Assembly (NCBI GenBank): GCA_964555675.1
Contig: CAZKTU010000085.1
Location: 1-24,162 of the forward strand
Source: CAIWXH01 sp964555675
Lineage (GTDB): Bacteria > Chloroflexota > Chloroflexia > Chloroflexales > Chloroflexaceae
DNA length: 24,162 nucleotides
Direction of reading: 5' to 3'
The notes under the pieces were generated by a model that made no database searches, was not told where the DNA came from, and was given only the letters and a program-made list of their open reading frames with translations. Numbering within the stretch: the first letter of the stretch is position 1; every line of letters begins with the position of its first letter. Positions 1-7,090 of this stretch are shown piece after piece. The translations under genes and the position numbers were made by a program.

Positions 1-41
1 TCGCCGTCCCGGCGCAGCGCGCCTTGCTGGCGGCCAACTAG
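1..41 (+). CDS. C-terminal tail of an unidentified gene (partial)
   Basis: The third reading frame from the window start runs through twelve codons that all end in G or C and stops at TAG (39-41), giving a tail AVPAQRALLAAN. This matches the codon style of the genes around it. Nothing about function can be said from so short a piece. It could also be chance open frame, so confidence is low. Confidence 0.35.
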   Translation, partial: AVPAQRALLAAN

Positions 42-51
42 GGGCAGTTGA

Positions 52-92
52 CCTCTCGGTCAGGAGGAAAGACAATCTTCACCCGTCAAACT
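52..92 (+). repeat. Short stem plus ACA-TCTT-AC-CGTCA box, copy 1
   Basis: A small CCTC/GAGG stem is followed by an A-rich step and a 22-base box (71-92). The box matches 6911-6932 at about 16 of 22 positions, counted by eye. Both copies lie downstream of a rightward gene. It could be a gene-end element or a degenerate dispersed repeat. Confidence 0.25.
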
Positions 93-103
93 TGGACGGA
101 GCA

Positions 104-748
104 CTAGCGCAGTGCCTCGGCGCGGCCGGCGATCGGGCGGCTGGTCCAGGCGGGGGTACGGCTGGGGACCAGCAGCAGGGCCGCGCCGAGGGCCGTGGTG
201 AGGATGGTGGCGAGCCAGAAGACGAAGCTCGCGCTGATGGTGTAGGTGAGGGGCGGGTGGTGGCCGAGGCCATAGTCGACGAAGATCGAGAGGGCGTACC
301 AGGCGATCACGGCCAGGCGGGCCGGCAGGGCGAGGGGGCCGATGCGGGTCGCCAGGAGCAGGCCCTCGCAGGTCAGGCCGATGTGGGCGACGAAGAGCAT
401 GAGCTCCATCGGCCAGTAGCCGTCGACGAAGCCGACCTGACTCCAGTGGGCCAGCCAGAAGGCCACAGTCCAGAGGCCGTACTTGATACAGGCGAAGGCG
501 GCGAAGGCGTTGAACCAGCCCCAGCTACGCCCGAAGTATAGGCCGAGGAAGGCGATGGTGGCCCAGAGGGCGGCCAGGGGGCAGTCGGGGATGAACAGCC
601 AGGCCCAGACCGGCGCGGCGGCGATCTGGGGGCCGTACCAGACCCAGCCGCCCCAGACCACACCCACCAGGTTGGCGGCCATACAGGCCCAGAAGATCAG
701 CGGATTCTTCAGGATGAGGTTGTACACCCAATCGATCAAGCGGAGCAT
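104..748 (-). CDS. DUF1405 family integral membrane protein
   Basis: The 214-residue protein is mostly hydrophobic, with about six predicted membrane helices. It starts MLRLIDWVYNLILKNP and includes the pattern FIPDCPLAALW. This agrees with the DUF1405 (YpjA-like) family, known for about 200-residue polytopic proteins of unknown function. The ATG at 748 has a weak AGG upstream. It lies 44 bases downstream of the acyltransferase on the same strand, so the two are probably co-transcribed. Family assignment is from pattern recognition; the biochemical role is unknown. Confidence 0.75.
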   Translation of the reverse strand: MLRLIDWVYNLILKNPLIFWACMAANLVGVVWGGWVWYGPQIAAAPVWAWLFIPDCPLAALWATIAFLGLYFGRSWGWFNAFAAFACIKYGLWTVAFWLAHWSQVGFVDGYWPMELMLFVAHIGLTCEGLLLATRIGPLALPARLAVIAWYALSIFVDYGLGHHPPLTYTISASFVFWLATILTTALGAALLLVPSRTPAWTSRPIAGRAEALR

Positions 749-792
749 AGTGCCTGGACCCTCTGTTCATATCTTGCGCCCGGCTCGGCGCC

Positions 793-1338
793 TCACCCTA
801 GCCGTTTGATCGGGACACCGCCCACGAACGCGCCCGGGGGCACGTCGCGGTTGACCAGGCTCATGGCCGAGACGGTCGCGCCCGCGCCGATCACGACGCC
901 GGGCAGGACGGTACAGTTGGCGCCGACGGTGGCGTCGCGGCCGATCACCACGGGGCCGCGCCGCCACTCGCGGCGGGTGAACTCGTGGCAGAGAATGGTC
1001 GAGTTATAGCCGATGACACAGTCCTCGCCCAGGGTGACGTCCTGGGGGAAGAAGATGTCGAACATCACCATCAGGCCCACGGCGGCGTGGGGGGCCACGC
1101 GCATCCCCAGGCTCCGATAGAGGGCGTTCTTCAGGGCCAGGGAGGGCGAGTAACGCGCCAGCTGGATGACCGCCGCGTTGCGGGCCACGACGGCGTGCCC
1201 CCCGGTGATCTGCGGGAAGTACCAGAGGGCGTTGTGCGGCCCCGGCGGCGGGTTGATCGAGAGGCGGGCCTTGCGGCCCAGGCTGGTGCCCAGCCCGTCG
1301 GCGGACAACCCACCCGCCTGCTCGGAAGTCAGCTCCAT
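793..1338 (-). CDS. Hexapeptide-repeat acyltransferase (putative colanic acid/maltose O-acetyltransferase type)
   Basis: The C-terminal half shows the imperfect hexapeptide rhythm of left-handed beta-helix acyltransferases (VIGRDATVGANCTVLPGVVI), ending in the usual FVGGVPIKRLG. The central segment FPQDVTLGEDCVIGYNS is also typical. Such enzymes usually transfer an acetyl group from acetyl-CoA to a sugar or small hydroxyl acceptor; the acceptor here is unknown. I chose the ATG at 1338 (181 residues), which has GGGGGAG seven bases upstream. A longer frame to 1485 would run into the divergent gene and lacks family sequence. It is followed by the DUF1405 gene. Confidence 0.8.
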   Translation of the reverse strand: MELTSEQAGGLSADGLGTSLGRKARLSINPPPGPHNALWYFPQITGGHAVVARNAAVIQLARYSPSLALKNALYRSLGMRVAPHAAVGLMVMFDIFFPQDVTLGEDCVIGYNSTILCHEFTRREWRRGPVVIGRDATVGANCTVLPGVVIGAGATVSAMSLVNRDVPPGAFVGGVPIKRLG

Positions 1339-1392
1339 ACGCTCCCCCGTGATGCTGTCTGCGCCCCAGTGTATCACAAGCCGGAACTCGCC

Positions 1393-1398
1393 TATAAT
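1393..1398 (+). promoter_or_regulatory. -10 element TATAAT for the cobalamin adenosyltransferase gene
   Basis: A perfect TATAAT is followed by GGAA, the same TATAATGGAA block seen at 7041 before amylosucrase. No good -35 is visible at 16-18 bases. The leader to the start codon would be about 65 bases and contains a small GGGTC/GACCC stem. Confidence 0.5.
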
Positions 1399-1469
1399 GG
1401 AATGGTGAGGGAGTCGGAAGAGACAATGACAGGGGTCGCCGCACGTGACCCACTTGTGAAGGAATGGGC

Positions 1470-2027
1470 TTGAAGATCTATACACGCACCGGCGACGCGG
1501 GCGAGACCGGGCTATTCGGGGGCCAGCGGGTGCCGAAAGACTCGTTGCGCGTCCACGCCTACGGCACCGCCGACGAGTGCAACGCCGCCGTGGGCCAGGC
1601 CCGCGCGGCCGGCCTCGACCCCGCCCTCGACGCCCTCCTGGCGCAGGTGCAGAACCAGCTTTTTGTGGTCGGCGCCGACCTGGCCACGCCCGGCGAGAAC
1701 GCCAACATCCCGCGCGTGGGCGAGGAGGAGGTGCTCTTCCTCGAGCAGGCGATCGACAACCTCGAGGCGAGCCTCGAGCCCCTGCGCCAGTTCATCCTGC
1801 CCGGTGGGACGCCCGGGGCGGCCCATCTGCACATGGCCCGCACCGTGTGCCGCCGCGCCGAGCGCTGGGCGGTCAGCCTGGCCCAGAGCGAGCCGGTGGG
1901 CTCGCAGGTGCTGATCTACCTCAACCGCCTCTCGGACTTCCTCTTCGTCGCCGCCCGCGCCGCCAACGCCCGGGCGGGCTCGGCCGATGTGCCCTGGGTC
2001 TCGCCGCGTCAGGCCGCCCAGGGGTGA
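1470..2027 (+). CDS. pduO: ATP:cob(I)alamin adenosyltransferase, PduO type
   Basis: The N-terminus KIYTRTGDAGETGLFGGQRV is the PduO-type signature that forms the ATP site. YGTADECNAAVGQAR, the FILPGGTPGAAHLHMARTVCRRAER segment and LNRLSDFLFVAAR complete the fold. The enzyme makes adenosylcobalamin from cob(I)alamin and ATP as a cytoplasmic trimer. I start it at TTG 1470: GAAGGA lies six bases upstream and homologues usually begin MKIYT. The in-frame ATG at 1464 directly abuts that ribosome site and seems too close. It stands alone, with its own promoter, divergent from the acyltransferase. Confidence 0.92.
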   Translation: MKIYTRTGDAGETGLFGGQRVPKDSLRVHAYGTADECNAAVGQARAAGLDPALDALLAQVQNQLFVVGADLATPGENANIPRVGEEEVLFLEQAIDNLEASLEPLRQFILPGGTPGAAHLHMARTVCRRAERWAVSLAQSEPVGSQVLIYLNRLSDFLFVAARAANARAGSADVPWVSPRQAAQG

Positions 2028-2098
2028 TCGCTCCCCCGTGTAGTCACAACCTGCCCGTTCGGGTATGCGGGGCTTTGCGTTACCGACTTGCGGGAAGC

Positions 2099-2119
2099 GT
2101 GGAGGGCCAGGCCCTCCAC
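2099..2119. repeat. Perfect GC-rich palindrome, 10-base arms
   Basis: Arms GTGGAGGGCC and GGCCCTCCAC flank a single A. It lies between the convergent cobalamin and glycoside hydrolase genes and has no T-run, so it is terminator-like but not canonical. The layout is the same as the palindrome at 6886-6906. Confidence 0.55.
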
Positions 2120-2167
2120 ATCCACCCGTCGCGGGGCCGCAGGCCACGTACCCGCCAGCCGCGGGGA

Positions 2168-2192
2168 GCGGCGAAGAGCGTACCTCGGTTGC
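2168..2192 (-). repeat. Gene-end repeat, copy 1, downstream of glycoside hydrolase
   Basis: AGCGGCGAAGAGCGTACCTC continuing to GGTTGCG is nearly the same as 4168-4194. Both lie within about 35 bases after the stop codon of a minus-strand glycoside hydrolase. In this copy the central dyad is imperfect. Confidence 0.5.
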
Positions 2193-2202
2193 GAAGCTTG
2201 TC

Positions 2203-4068
2203 TTAGCGCCGGTGCCAGAGGTAGACCGGCGCCGGCCCAAGGTTGACCCGCAGGCGGCCGGCCTGGGCGGCGAGCGCGCTCTCGGCGCCGTTGCGATCGA
2301 CCAGGCGGGCCGTCTCGCTCTGCGTGGCCAGGTTGACGCGGGCCCCGGGGGGCGACCAGAGGATGTCGAGGGACTCGCCGCCGCGCTCGAGGCGCAGGTC
2401 GTAGACCTCGTGGCCGCTGATCACGCTCAGATCGTCGATCCAGACCGTGCCGCCGCCCACGAAGCCGTCGACCAGGTCGTCGAAGACGATCGCCTGGAGC
2501 GTGGCCGGGAAGTCGACGCGCCGATTGCCGCCGGGCACGATCACATTGCCCGGTTCGACCTCGCCGCCGATCGGAGTGCGCAAGAAGTGCCACCCCGGCG
2601 CCCCCGCGGCGCCCAGGACGAACTGCAGGACCTCGCCCTCGGCGTCGCGCAGCCAGACCTTCACCCCGTGGGTGCTGCCGTCGCCATAGACCCAGGCCCC
2701 GATGGCATAGGGCTGGCCGGGCAGGGGGATGGGCTGCTCGCGCTCGAAGGCGACATAATCGTTCTCACGGGTGGTGAAGTTGTAGCTCAGCTCGGCCGCG
2801 GCCTGCCCGCCGCGGGCGCGACCGCTCGGGCGCAGGCTGCCGTTGGGCTGGCTGACCCGTCGCCAGCCGCGCACGCTCTCGAAGTCGGCGATCACGCGCT
2901 GCTCGAACAGGTCGCGCCGTGTGACGTAGCTCGCCCCGGCCAGCTGCTGGTTGAGCGTGCGCAGGGCCTCGAAGGCGGGTTTACGCTGGCTGTAGTCGGT
3001 GCGGCCGGCGCCCAACCTGATCAGGCCGTAGGGGTTGCCCGGGTCGTCCTTATAGCTGTACCAGAAGCTCCGCTCGACCCCGGCTTCCCACAGGGCCAGC
3101 ATGGCCCGCACGAGGTAGCTGGCCTGGGCCTCTTCGTCGGCGCGGCCCACGGCGTCGCGGTCGCTCGGGCCGCTGGCCCAGCCCACCTCGGTGGCCCAGA
3201 TCGGCTTCTCGCCGTACTGGCGGGCCAGGGCGCGCACCCCGTCGGCGGCGGCGGCCAGGTTGCCGTCCTCGGGGCTGTACGGATTTACATACGGGTGGAT
3301 CGCGATAATATCGAAGCTGTTCCAGCCGCCGTACTCGGCGACTCCGCGCGCGAAGGTCGTATCGTAGGGGTTGATGCCCCCGAGCAGGATCTTGGCGTCG
3401 GGGTCGACCTCGCGGATGACCGCGGCGGCGCGGATGAGCATGCTGGTGTAAGCGGCGACATCGGGGGCGGGGCGCCAGAAGATCGGATGATCCGGCTCGT
3501 TCCACAGCTCCCAATGGTTGACATAGCGGCGGTAGCGCGTGACCACGCCGCGCACATACTCGACGAAGGCGTCGGGGTCGGGGGCGTAGTACGAGACATC
3601 GTTGGGCGTATCGGCGCTATAGGGCGTCGCCCAGCCGACCGAGGGCCCGAGCACGCCGAGGACATTGACCCCGCGGCTGAGCAGGGCCCGCATGGCCGCG
3701 TCGGTGAAGGTCCAGTCCCAGGCGTCGGGGCGCGGCTCCACGCGGTGCCAGTGGAAATCTTCGCGGACCCAGGTGACGCCCAGCTCGGTGACCATGGCCG
3801 CGGGCACGTCCATGGTCGACGGGTCGGGGTAGCGCGTGGCCAGATGCGAGTTGAGCCCGAACGAGGGCGGGCCCGCGGGGGCCCCGGGCGGCAGGGCGGC
3901 CAGGGCCGGGACGGGGCGGGGCGCCGAGGCCCCAGTGAGGGCGATCAGCAGCACGAGAAAGGCGAGCAGACGCGCCAGGCGCGCCGGCGCGGGGCGTAGA
4001 CGGGCGTTGGGGGCGGGCGCAAGCCGAGGGCGCGCGGCGGCGCCGGCGGGGTGCTGGTTGACGGTCAT
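2203..4068 (-). CDS. Secreted clan GH-A glycoside hydrolase with C-terminal carbohydrate-binding-like domain
   Basis: The 621-residue protein has an arginine/proline-rich N-terminus, then a hydrophobic segment at about 31-48 (signal peptide or anchor). A (beta/alpha)8 glycosidase domain spans about 68-380. The acid/base is probably Glu191 in HWELWNEPD, and the nucleophile Glu294 in IWATEVGWASG. WVREDFHWHRVEP and IAIHPYVNPY also fit GH39/GH5-like enzymes. Residues about 390-560 look like a beta-sandwich (VIADFES..., VWIDDLSVISG) that probably binds carbohydrate. The substrate is unknown, though beta-linked plant or exopolysaccharide glycans are likely for this clan. ATG 4068 has only a weak AAGG, and a promoter is visible at 4102-4130. 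Confidence 0.82.
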   Translation of the reverse strand: MTVNQHPAGAAARPRLAPAPNARLRPAPARLARLLAFLVLLIALTGASAPRPVPALAALPPGAPAGPPSFGLNSHLATRYPDPSTMDVPAAMVTELGVTWVREDFHWHRVEPRPDAWDWTFTDAAMRALLSRGVNVLGVLGPSVGWATPYSADTPNDVSYYAPDPDAFVEYVRGVVTRYRRYVNHWELWNEPDHPIFWRPAPDVAAYTSMLIRAAAVIREVDPDAKILLGGINPYDTTFARGVAEYGGWNSFDIIAIHPYVNPYSPEDGNLAAAADGVRALARQYGEKPIWATEVGWASGPSDRDAVGRADEEAQASYLVRAMLALWEAGVERSFWYSYKDDPGNPYGLIRLGAGRTDYSQRKPAFEALRTLNQQLAGASYVTRRDLFEQRVIADFESVRGWRRVSQPNGSLRPSGRARGGQAAAELSYNFTTRENDYVAFEREQPIPLPGQPYAIGAWVYGDGSTHGVKVWLRDAEGEVLQFVLGAAGAPGWHFLRTPIGGEVEPGNVIVPGGNRRVDFPATLQAIVFDDLVDGFVGGGTVWIDDLSVISGHEVYDLRLERGGESLDILWSPPGARVNLATQSETARLVDRNGAESALAAQAGRLRVNLGPAPVYLWHRR

Positions 4069-4101
4069 GCCTTGCCTGAATGTACGCGGGCTTCTGCGGG
4101 C

Positions 4102-4130
4102 AGGATAGCCGATCCGGGCCGATCCGGCAA
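4102..4130 (-). promoter_or_regulatory. Promoter with tandem repeat in the spacer
   Basis: On the minus strand, TTGCCG (4130-4125) and TATCCT (4107-4102) are 17 bases apart. The spacer is filled by part of a perfect tandem pair of CCGGATCGGC (4108-4127). The leader to ATG 4068 would be about 28 bases. The tandem repeat could be a binding site for a regulator; this is inference. Confidence 0.5.
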
Positions 4131-4167
4131 TGGCTGTGGCGTTACGGGTTGTTCATTCGGTCGGGCA

Positions 4168-4194
4168 GCGGCGAAGAGCGTAACTCGGTTACGC
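4168..4194 (-). terminator. Gene-end repeat, copy 2, with perfect hairpin
   Basis: This is the second copy of the 2168-2192 repeat, directly after the stop of the upstream glycoside hydrolase. Here GCGTAAC (4178-4184), TCG and GTTACGC (4188-4194) form a perfect seven-base stem with a three-base loop. No U-tract follows, so a terminator role is tentative; an mRNA 3'-end stabilising hairpin is an alternative. Confidence 0.4.
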
Positions 4195-4197
4195 ACC

Positions 4198-5574
4198 TTA
4201 ACGCAACACGGCGGGCAGCGCGACCCTGTAGGTCGGCAGCCCGGCCAGCTCGCGCAGCGCCCAGAAGGCCGGCCGGCGCAGGTCGGGCTCGCCGCTGGTC
4301 GCGTAGCAGGCCCCGCCGGGGCAGCTGTTACTCTCGCTGAAGGGGATGCGCACGATGCCCCAGCGCTGGGCGTCGCGCCCGCCGGCGGGCGGGAAGTCCT
4401 CGTACTTGAACCAGAAGACCGCCGCCACGTCGCCCCGGCCCGCCAGGGTGGTGTACACCGCCCGCAAGAAGGCGGTCTGGCCGGCGACGCTCTGCCCGAC
4501 GTAGGCCGCGTTATAGCCGATCTCGGTGATCCAGAAGGGCAACTCGGCCGCGGCCGGGTCGATCGCCTGTAAGGTCGTGCGCAGCCTGGCCCGCACCTCG
4601 TCGAGCCGCCCGTCGATGCGGGCCACCTCGTCGTCGACGGCGGCCAGGGTGGTGACGATCTCGGCCGGGTAGGGGTGGTAGCCGATCCCATCGACCGGAA
4701 AGGCCCCGTAGCTGCTGCGATAGTCGCTGAAGGCGTCGCTGGTGTAGAGGGCCGCCAGGTAGTCGCGGTCGGTGACATTCAGCTGCGTGGGCGTCACCCC
4801 GACCAGCTTATCGCTGCCGCGCGGGTGCAGCCCGGCGAGCAGCAGCTTGACCCCGGCGCGCCAACTCGGGTCGGGGCTGGTCTGGGCGCACTCGTTGCGC
4901 TTGAAGCAGCGGTAGAGCTTGGTGTGGAGCCGGGCGACCCGTTCGGGGGCGACGCCCTCGCCGCCGCCGTATTTGTTGGGCACCACGGCCAGCCGGTTGG
5001 GCTCGTTGAAGACCTCGTAGGCGGCCACCTTGCCCTGGTAGCGCTCGGCGATCAAGAGCGCGCGGTCGAGCCAGTTTTGCATATACTGGTTGACCCCGCC
5101 GCCATAGGGCGAGCTAGCGAGAAACTGGTTGTAGAGCAGGCCGCGCTCGGTCGTATCGCGCGGGTCGACATCGACCAGGCGGAAGGCGAGCAGGCCGAGG
5201 ACCTTGAGGCCGTGGCGCGGGGCGACCTCGTTGATGAAATAGTCGTTGCGGGCGATCTGCTCCTCGAAGCTGCCGAAGCCCTCTTGCACAATGAACTCGA
5301 GGCGCACCCAGCGCACCCCGGCGTCGGCGAGCACGGCGGCCATGCGCTCCTGGGCCTCGAAGTTAGGCTGGCCGGGGTAGCGCGGGTTGACCCCAAACTC
5401 ATACCAGGGGTCGCGGATGACGACGCCAATCTGGTCGGGGCTGATCGGGGCCTGCTGGCTGGCCGGGGCGGCGACGAGGGCGGGCGCGGGCGCCGCGAGG
5501 CCGAGCAGCACGAGGGCGAGTAGGGCGGCGAACAGGGCCGCGGGGCGCCGGGTCGCGCGACGGATCTTCGACAT
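4198..5574 (-). CDS. Secreted clan GH-A-like glycoside hydrolase
   Basis: The 458-residue protein begins with basic residues and a hydrophobic stretch at about 12-37, a good signal peptide. The rest is a TIM-barrel glycosidase. VRWVRLEFIVQEG gives the second strand. AYEVFNEPN carries the probable acid/base Glu191, and FWITEIGYN the nucleophile Glu351; GIGYHPYPAE lies between. The exact CAZy family is unclear, but general glycan hydrolysis outside the cell is a safe reading. I chose ATG 5574, preceded by AGAGG. A TTG at 5613 is also in frame but overlaps a possible promoter (TTGATA, TATACG). A 129-base gap separates it from the next hydrolase, which has its own promoter. Confidence 0.78.
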   Translation of the reverse strand: MSKIRRATRRPAALFAALLALVLLGLAAPAPALVAAPASQQAPISPDQIGVVIRDPWYEFGVNPRYPGQPNFEAQERMAAVLADAGVRWVRLEFIVQEGFGSFEEQIARNDYFINEVAPRHGLKVLGLLAFRLVDVDPRDTTERGLLYNQFLASSPYGGGVNQYMQNWLDRALLIAERYQGKVAAYEVFNEPNRLAVVPNKYGGGEGVAPERVARLHTKLYRCFKRNECAQTSPDPSWRAGVKLLLAGLHPRGSDKLVGVTPTQLNVTDRDYLAALYTSDAFSDYRSSYGAFPVDGIGYHPYPAEIVTTLAAVDDEVARIDGRLDEVRARLRTTLQAIDPAAAELPFWITEIGYNAAYVGQSVAGQTAFLRAVYTTLAGRGDVAAVFWFKYEDFPPAGGRDAQRWGIVRIPFSESNSCPGGACYATSGEPDLRRPAFWALRELAGLPTYRVALPAVLR

Positions 5575-5636
5575 ACCTCTGGAACCTCGTATAGAACAGT
5601 CCACCGTTATCAAACGTCGCTCGGGCGCGCCTTCGC

Positions 5637-5665
5637 TTGCGCGGCCGGCCCTCTGGTGCTAGGAT
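5637..5665 (+). promoter_or_regulatory. Promoter of the acyl-CoA-binding protein gene
   Basis: TTGCGC (5637-5642) and TAGGAT (5660-5665) are separated by 17 bases, and the -10 is preceded by TGC, an extended -10. The leader would be about 52 bases. Confidence 0.5.
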
Positions 5666-5724
5666 CGCTGACGCAGCGCGCAATGCTCGCCGAAAGACGG
5701 CGCCATTCTATCGAGGAGGATACC

Positions 5725-5988
5725 ATGAGCGATCTGAAGGCCCGGTTCGAGCAGGCTGCCAAGGATGCCCAGCAACTGCCGAAGCGCCCCGACAACGATG
5801 TGCTCCTGAAGCTCTACGCCCTCTACAAGCAGGCCACGGCCGGCGACGTGAGCGGCGCTCGCCCCGGCATCCTCGACCTGCAGGGCCGCATGAAGTACGA
5901 CTCGTGGGCCAAGGTCAAGGGCACCTCGGGCGAGCAGGCTATGGGCGATTATATCGCCCTCGTCGAGCAGCTCAAGGGCGCGAAGTAG
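5725..5988 (+). CDS. Acyl-CoA-binding protein (ACBP)
   Basis: The 87-residue protein matches the ACBP fold along its whole length: LKARFEQAAKDAQQLPKRP, then LLKLYALYKQATAGDVSGARPG, then KYDSWAKVKGTSGEQAMGDYI. Eukaryotic and bacterial ACBPs bind long-chain acyl-CoA esters in the cytoplasm with a four-helix bundle; the tyrosine and lysine positions that contact the CoA are kept. ATG 5725 follows a strong GAGGAGGA at seven bases. It has its own promoter and ends 93 bases before the MinD-like ATPase gene, with a structured element between them. Its job is probably buffering or carrying acyl-CoA. Confidence 0.93.
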   Translation: MSDLKARFEQAAKDAQQLPKRPDNDVLLKLYALYKQATAGDVSGARPGILDLQGRMKYDSWAKVKGTSGEQAMGDYIALVEQLKGAK

Positions 5989-5997
5989 GCGGCGACA

Positions 5998-6079
5998 GCG
6001 GGCCTGATCTGCGCCAAATAGCTCTCTGCTCACGTTTGGAGAGTAAGAGAGCCACTGGCGAAGAGAGGGTCAGGCCCGC
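5998..6079 (+). promoter_or_regulatory. Structured leader RNA candidate ahead of the MinD-like gene
   Basis: Three nested stems can be drawn. The outer pairs GCGGGCCTGA (5998-6007) with TCAGGCCCGC (6070-6079), ten perfect pairs ending two bases before the ATG. The next pairs CGCCA (6012-6016) with TGGCG (6056-6060). The inner pairs GCTCTCT (6021-6027) with AGAGAGC (6046-6052), leaving an 18-base loop. The only ribosome-binding candidate (AGAGAGGG, near 6062-6069) lies against the outer stem. I match it to no known riboswitch. It could be a translational switch, an autoregulatory site, or a processing or termination hairpin for the ACBP mRNA. Confidence 0.5.
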
Positions 6080-6081
6080 AT

Positions 6082-6837
6082 ATGGCGATTGTTATCTCGG
6101 TTCACTCGTACCGCGGGGGTACGGGCAAGTCTAATACCACGGCGAACATCGCCGCCCTGCTCGCCGCCGGGGGCTACAGGGTCGGCGTGATCGATACCGA
6201 TATCCAGTCGCCGGGCATCCACGTGATCTTCGGGCTCGACCCCGAGGGGATCGGGCGGACGCTCAACGACTACATCTGGGGCGAGTGCGAGATCGAGGAC
6301 GCAGTCTACGATGTGACCCCGCTGCTGGGCGCCCCGGTCAGCGGCAGGGTGCTGCTGATCCCCTCGAGCGTCAAGCCCGCCGCGATCACCAGGGTGCTCC
6401 AGGAGAGCTACGACCCTGGGACGCTGAACGACGGCATCCAGCGCGCCGCCGAGGCCTTCGACCTCGACGTGCTGCTGATCGATACGCACCCGGGCCTCAA
6501 CGAGGAGACGCTGCTCTCGATCGCCGTCTCGGACGCGCTGCTGGTGATTATGCGACCCGACCACCAGGACTACCAGGGCACGAGCGTGACTGTCGAGGTG
6601 GCGCGCAAACTGGGCGTGCCGCGCCTGCTGATCCTGGTGAATAAGGTGCCCGCCAGCTATGATACTGAACAGGTGCGCCGGCGCGTCGAGGAGACCTACG
6701 AGGCCACGGTGGCCGCCGTGCTCCCTCACTCCGACGACCTGATGGCCCTCGCCTCAGCGGGCGTGTTCGCCCTGCGCTTCCCTGACCACCCCCTGACCGG
6801 CCTCTACCGGCAGGTGGTGACGCGCCTGCTCGCGTAG
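6082..6837 (+). CDS. MinD/ParA-family (SIMIBI) ATPase
   Basis: The 251-residue protein opens with a Walker A loop, HSYRGGTGKSNTT. Lys16 is the P-loop lysine, but the usual signature lysine of MinD/ParA proteins is an arginine (Arg11). GVIDTDIQSPG and DVLLIDTHPGLNEE supply the switch I and Walker B regions, and LLILVNKVP the base-recognition strand. Such ATPases dimerise on ATP to position cell structures or load cofactors. No ParB, MinC or DNA partner lies nearby, so a classical chromosome or septum role is not supported. The C-terminus VVTRLLA could be a weak amphipathic tail. The start ATG sits just after the structured leader. Confidence 0.85.
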   Translation: MAIVISVHSYRGGTGKSNTTANIAALLAAGGYRVGVIDTDIQSPGIHVIFGLDPEGIGRTLNDYIWGECEIEDAVYDVTPLLGAPVSGRVLLIPSSVKPAAITRVLQESYDPGTLNDGIQRAAEAFDLDVLLIDTHPGLNEETLLSIAVSDALLVIMRPDHQDYQGTSVTVEVARKLGVPRLLILVNKVPASYDTEQVRRRVEETYEATVAAVLPHSDDLMALASAGVFALRFPDHPLTGLYRQVVTRLLA

Positions 6838-6885
6838 CTTCGCGGCGCGCTATCATGCCGCGGGGCGGCCTGATCAGGAGGGGCA

Positions 6886-6906
6886 CGGGGAGGCCTGGCC
6901 TCCCCG
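6886..6906. repeat. Perfect GC-rich palindrome followed by an A-run
   Basis: Arms CGGGGAGGCC and GGCCTCCCCG flank one T, 48 bases after the MinD-like gene. Six A residues follow instead of T residues, so it is not a canonical terminator of the plus transcript. The layout resembles 2099-2119. Confidence 0.5.
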
Positions 6907-6910
6907 AAAA

Positions 6911-6932
6911 AACACTCTTTACTCGTCAGAGT
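6911..6932 (+). repeat. ACA-TCTT-AC-CGTCA box, copy 2
   Basis: This box resembles 71-92 and, like it, follows a stem and an A-rich step downstream of a rightward gene. It overlaps a TACTC/GAGTA stem (6920-6933). The rest of 6838-7090 shows no gene. Confidence 0.25.
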
Positions 6933-7040
6933 AGCGCGGGCGGCGCGCCACTCTGTGCTATGCTAGCGGCCTACAGTGGGCAGTAGGCGAATCTGCGGGC
7001 CAACTGACGGAGCGGGTGCGGCATTCCGCGTAAACTGCGC

Positions 7041-7059
7041 TATAATGGAACCAGTTCCA
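7041..7059 (+). promoter_or_regulatory. Amylosucrase promoter -10 with adjoining operator-like palindrome
   Basis: TATAAT at 7041-7046 is followed by TGGAAC, CA, GTTCCA (7046-7059), a six-base perfect inverted repeat where transcription would begin. No clear -35 is present. A second possible extended -10 (TGC TATGCT) lies at 6956-6964. A repressor acting at the start point is inferred. Confidence 0.45.
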
Positions 7060-7090
7060 GGGACGATCTGTAGCTGTGCAAGGAAGCACC

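Noticed and set aside
2065..3999. Long plus-strand open frame of 644 codons over the glycoside hydrolase.
   Set aside because: High GC opens the opposite strand; the minus frame carries clear glycosidase motifs and the plus frame none.
5998..6079. Faint resemblance of the MinD-gene leader to a glycine riboswitch (GGAGAG, CGAAGAG, TCAGGC in order).
   Set aside because: The conserved core does not align and the stems pair differently; the upstream and downstream genes have no glycine link.
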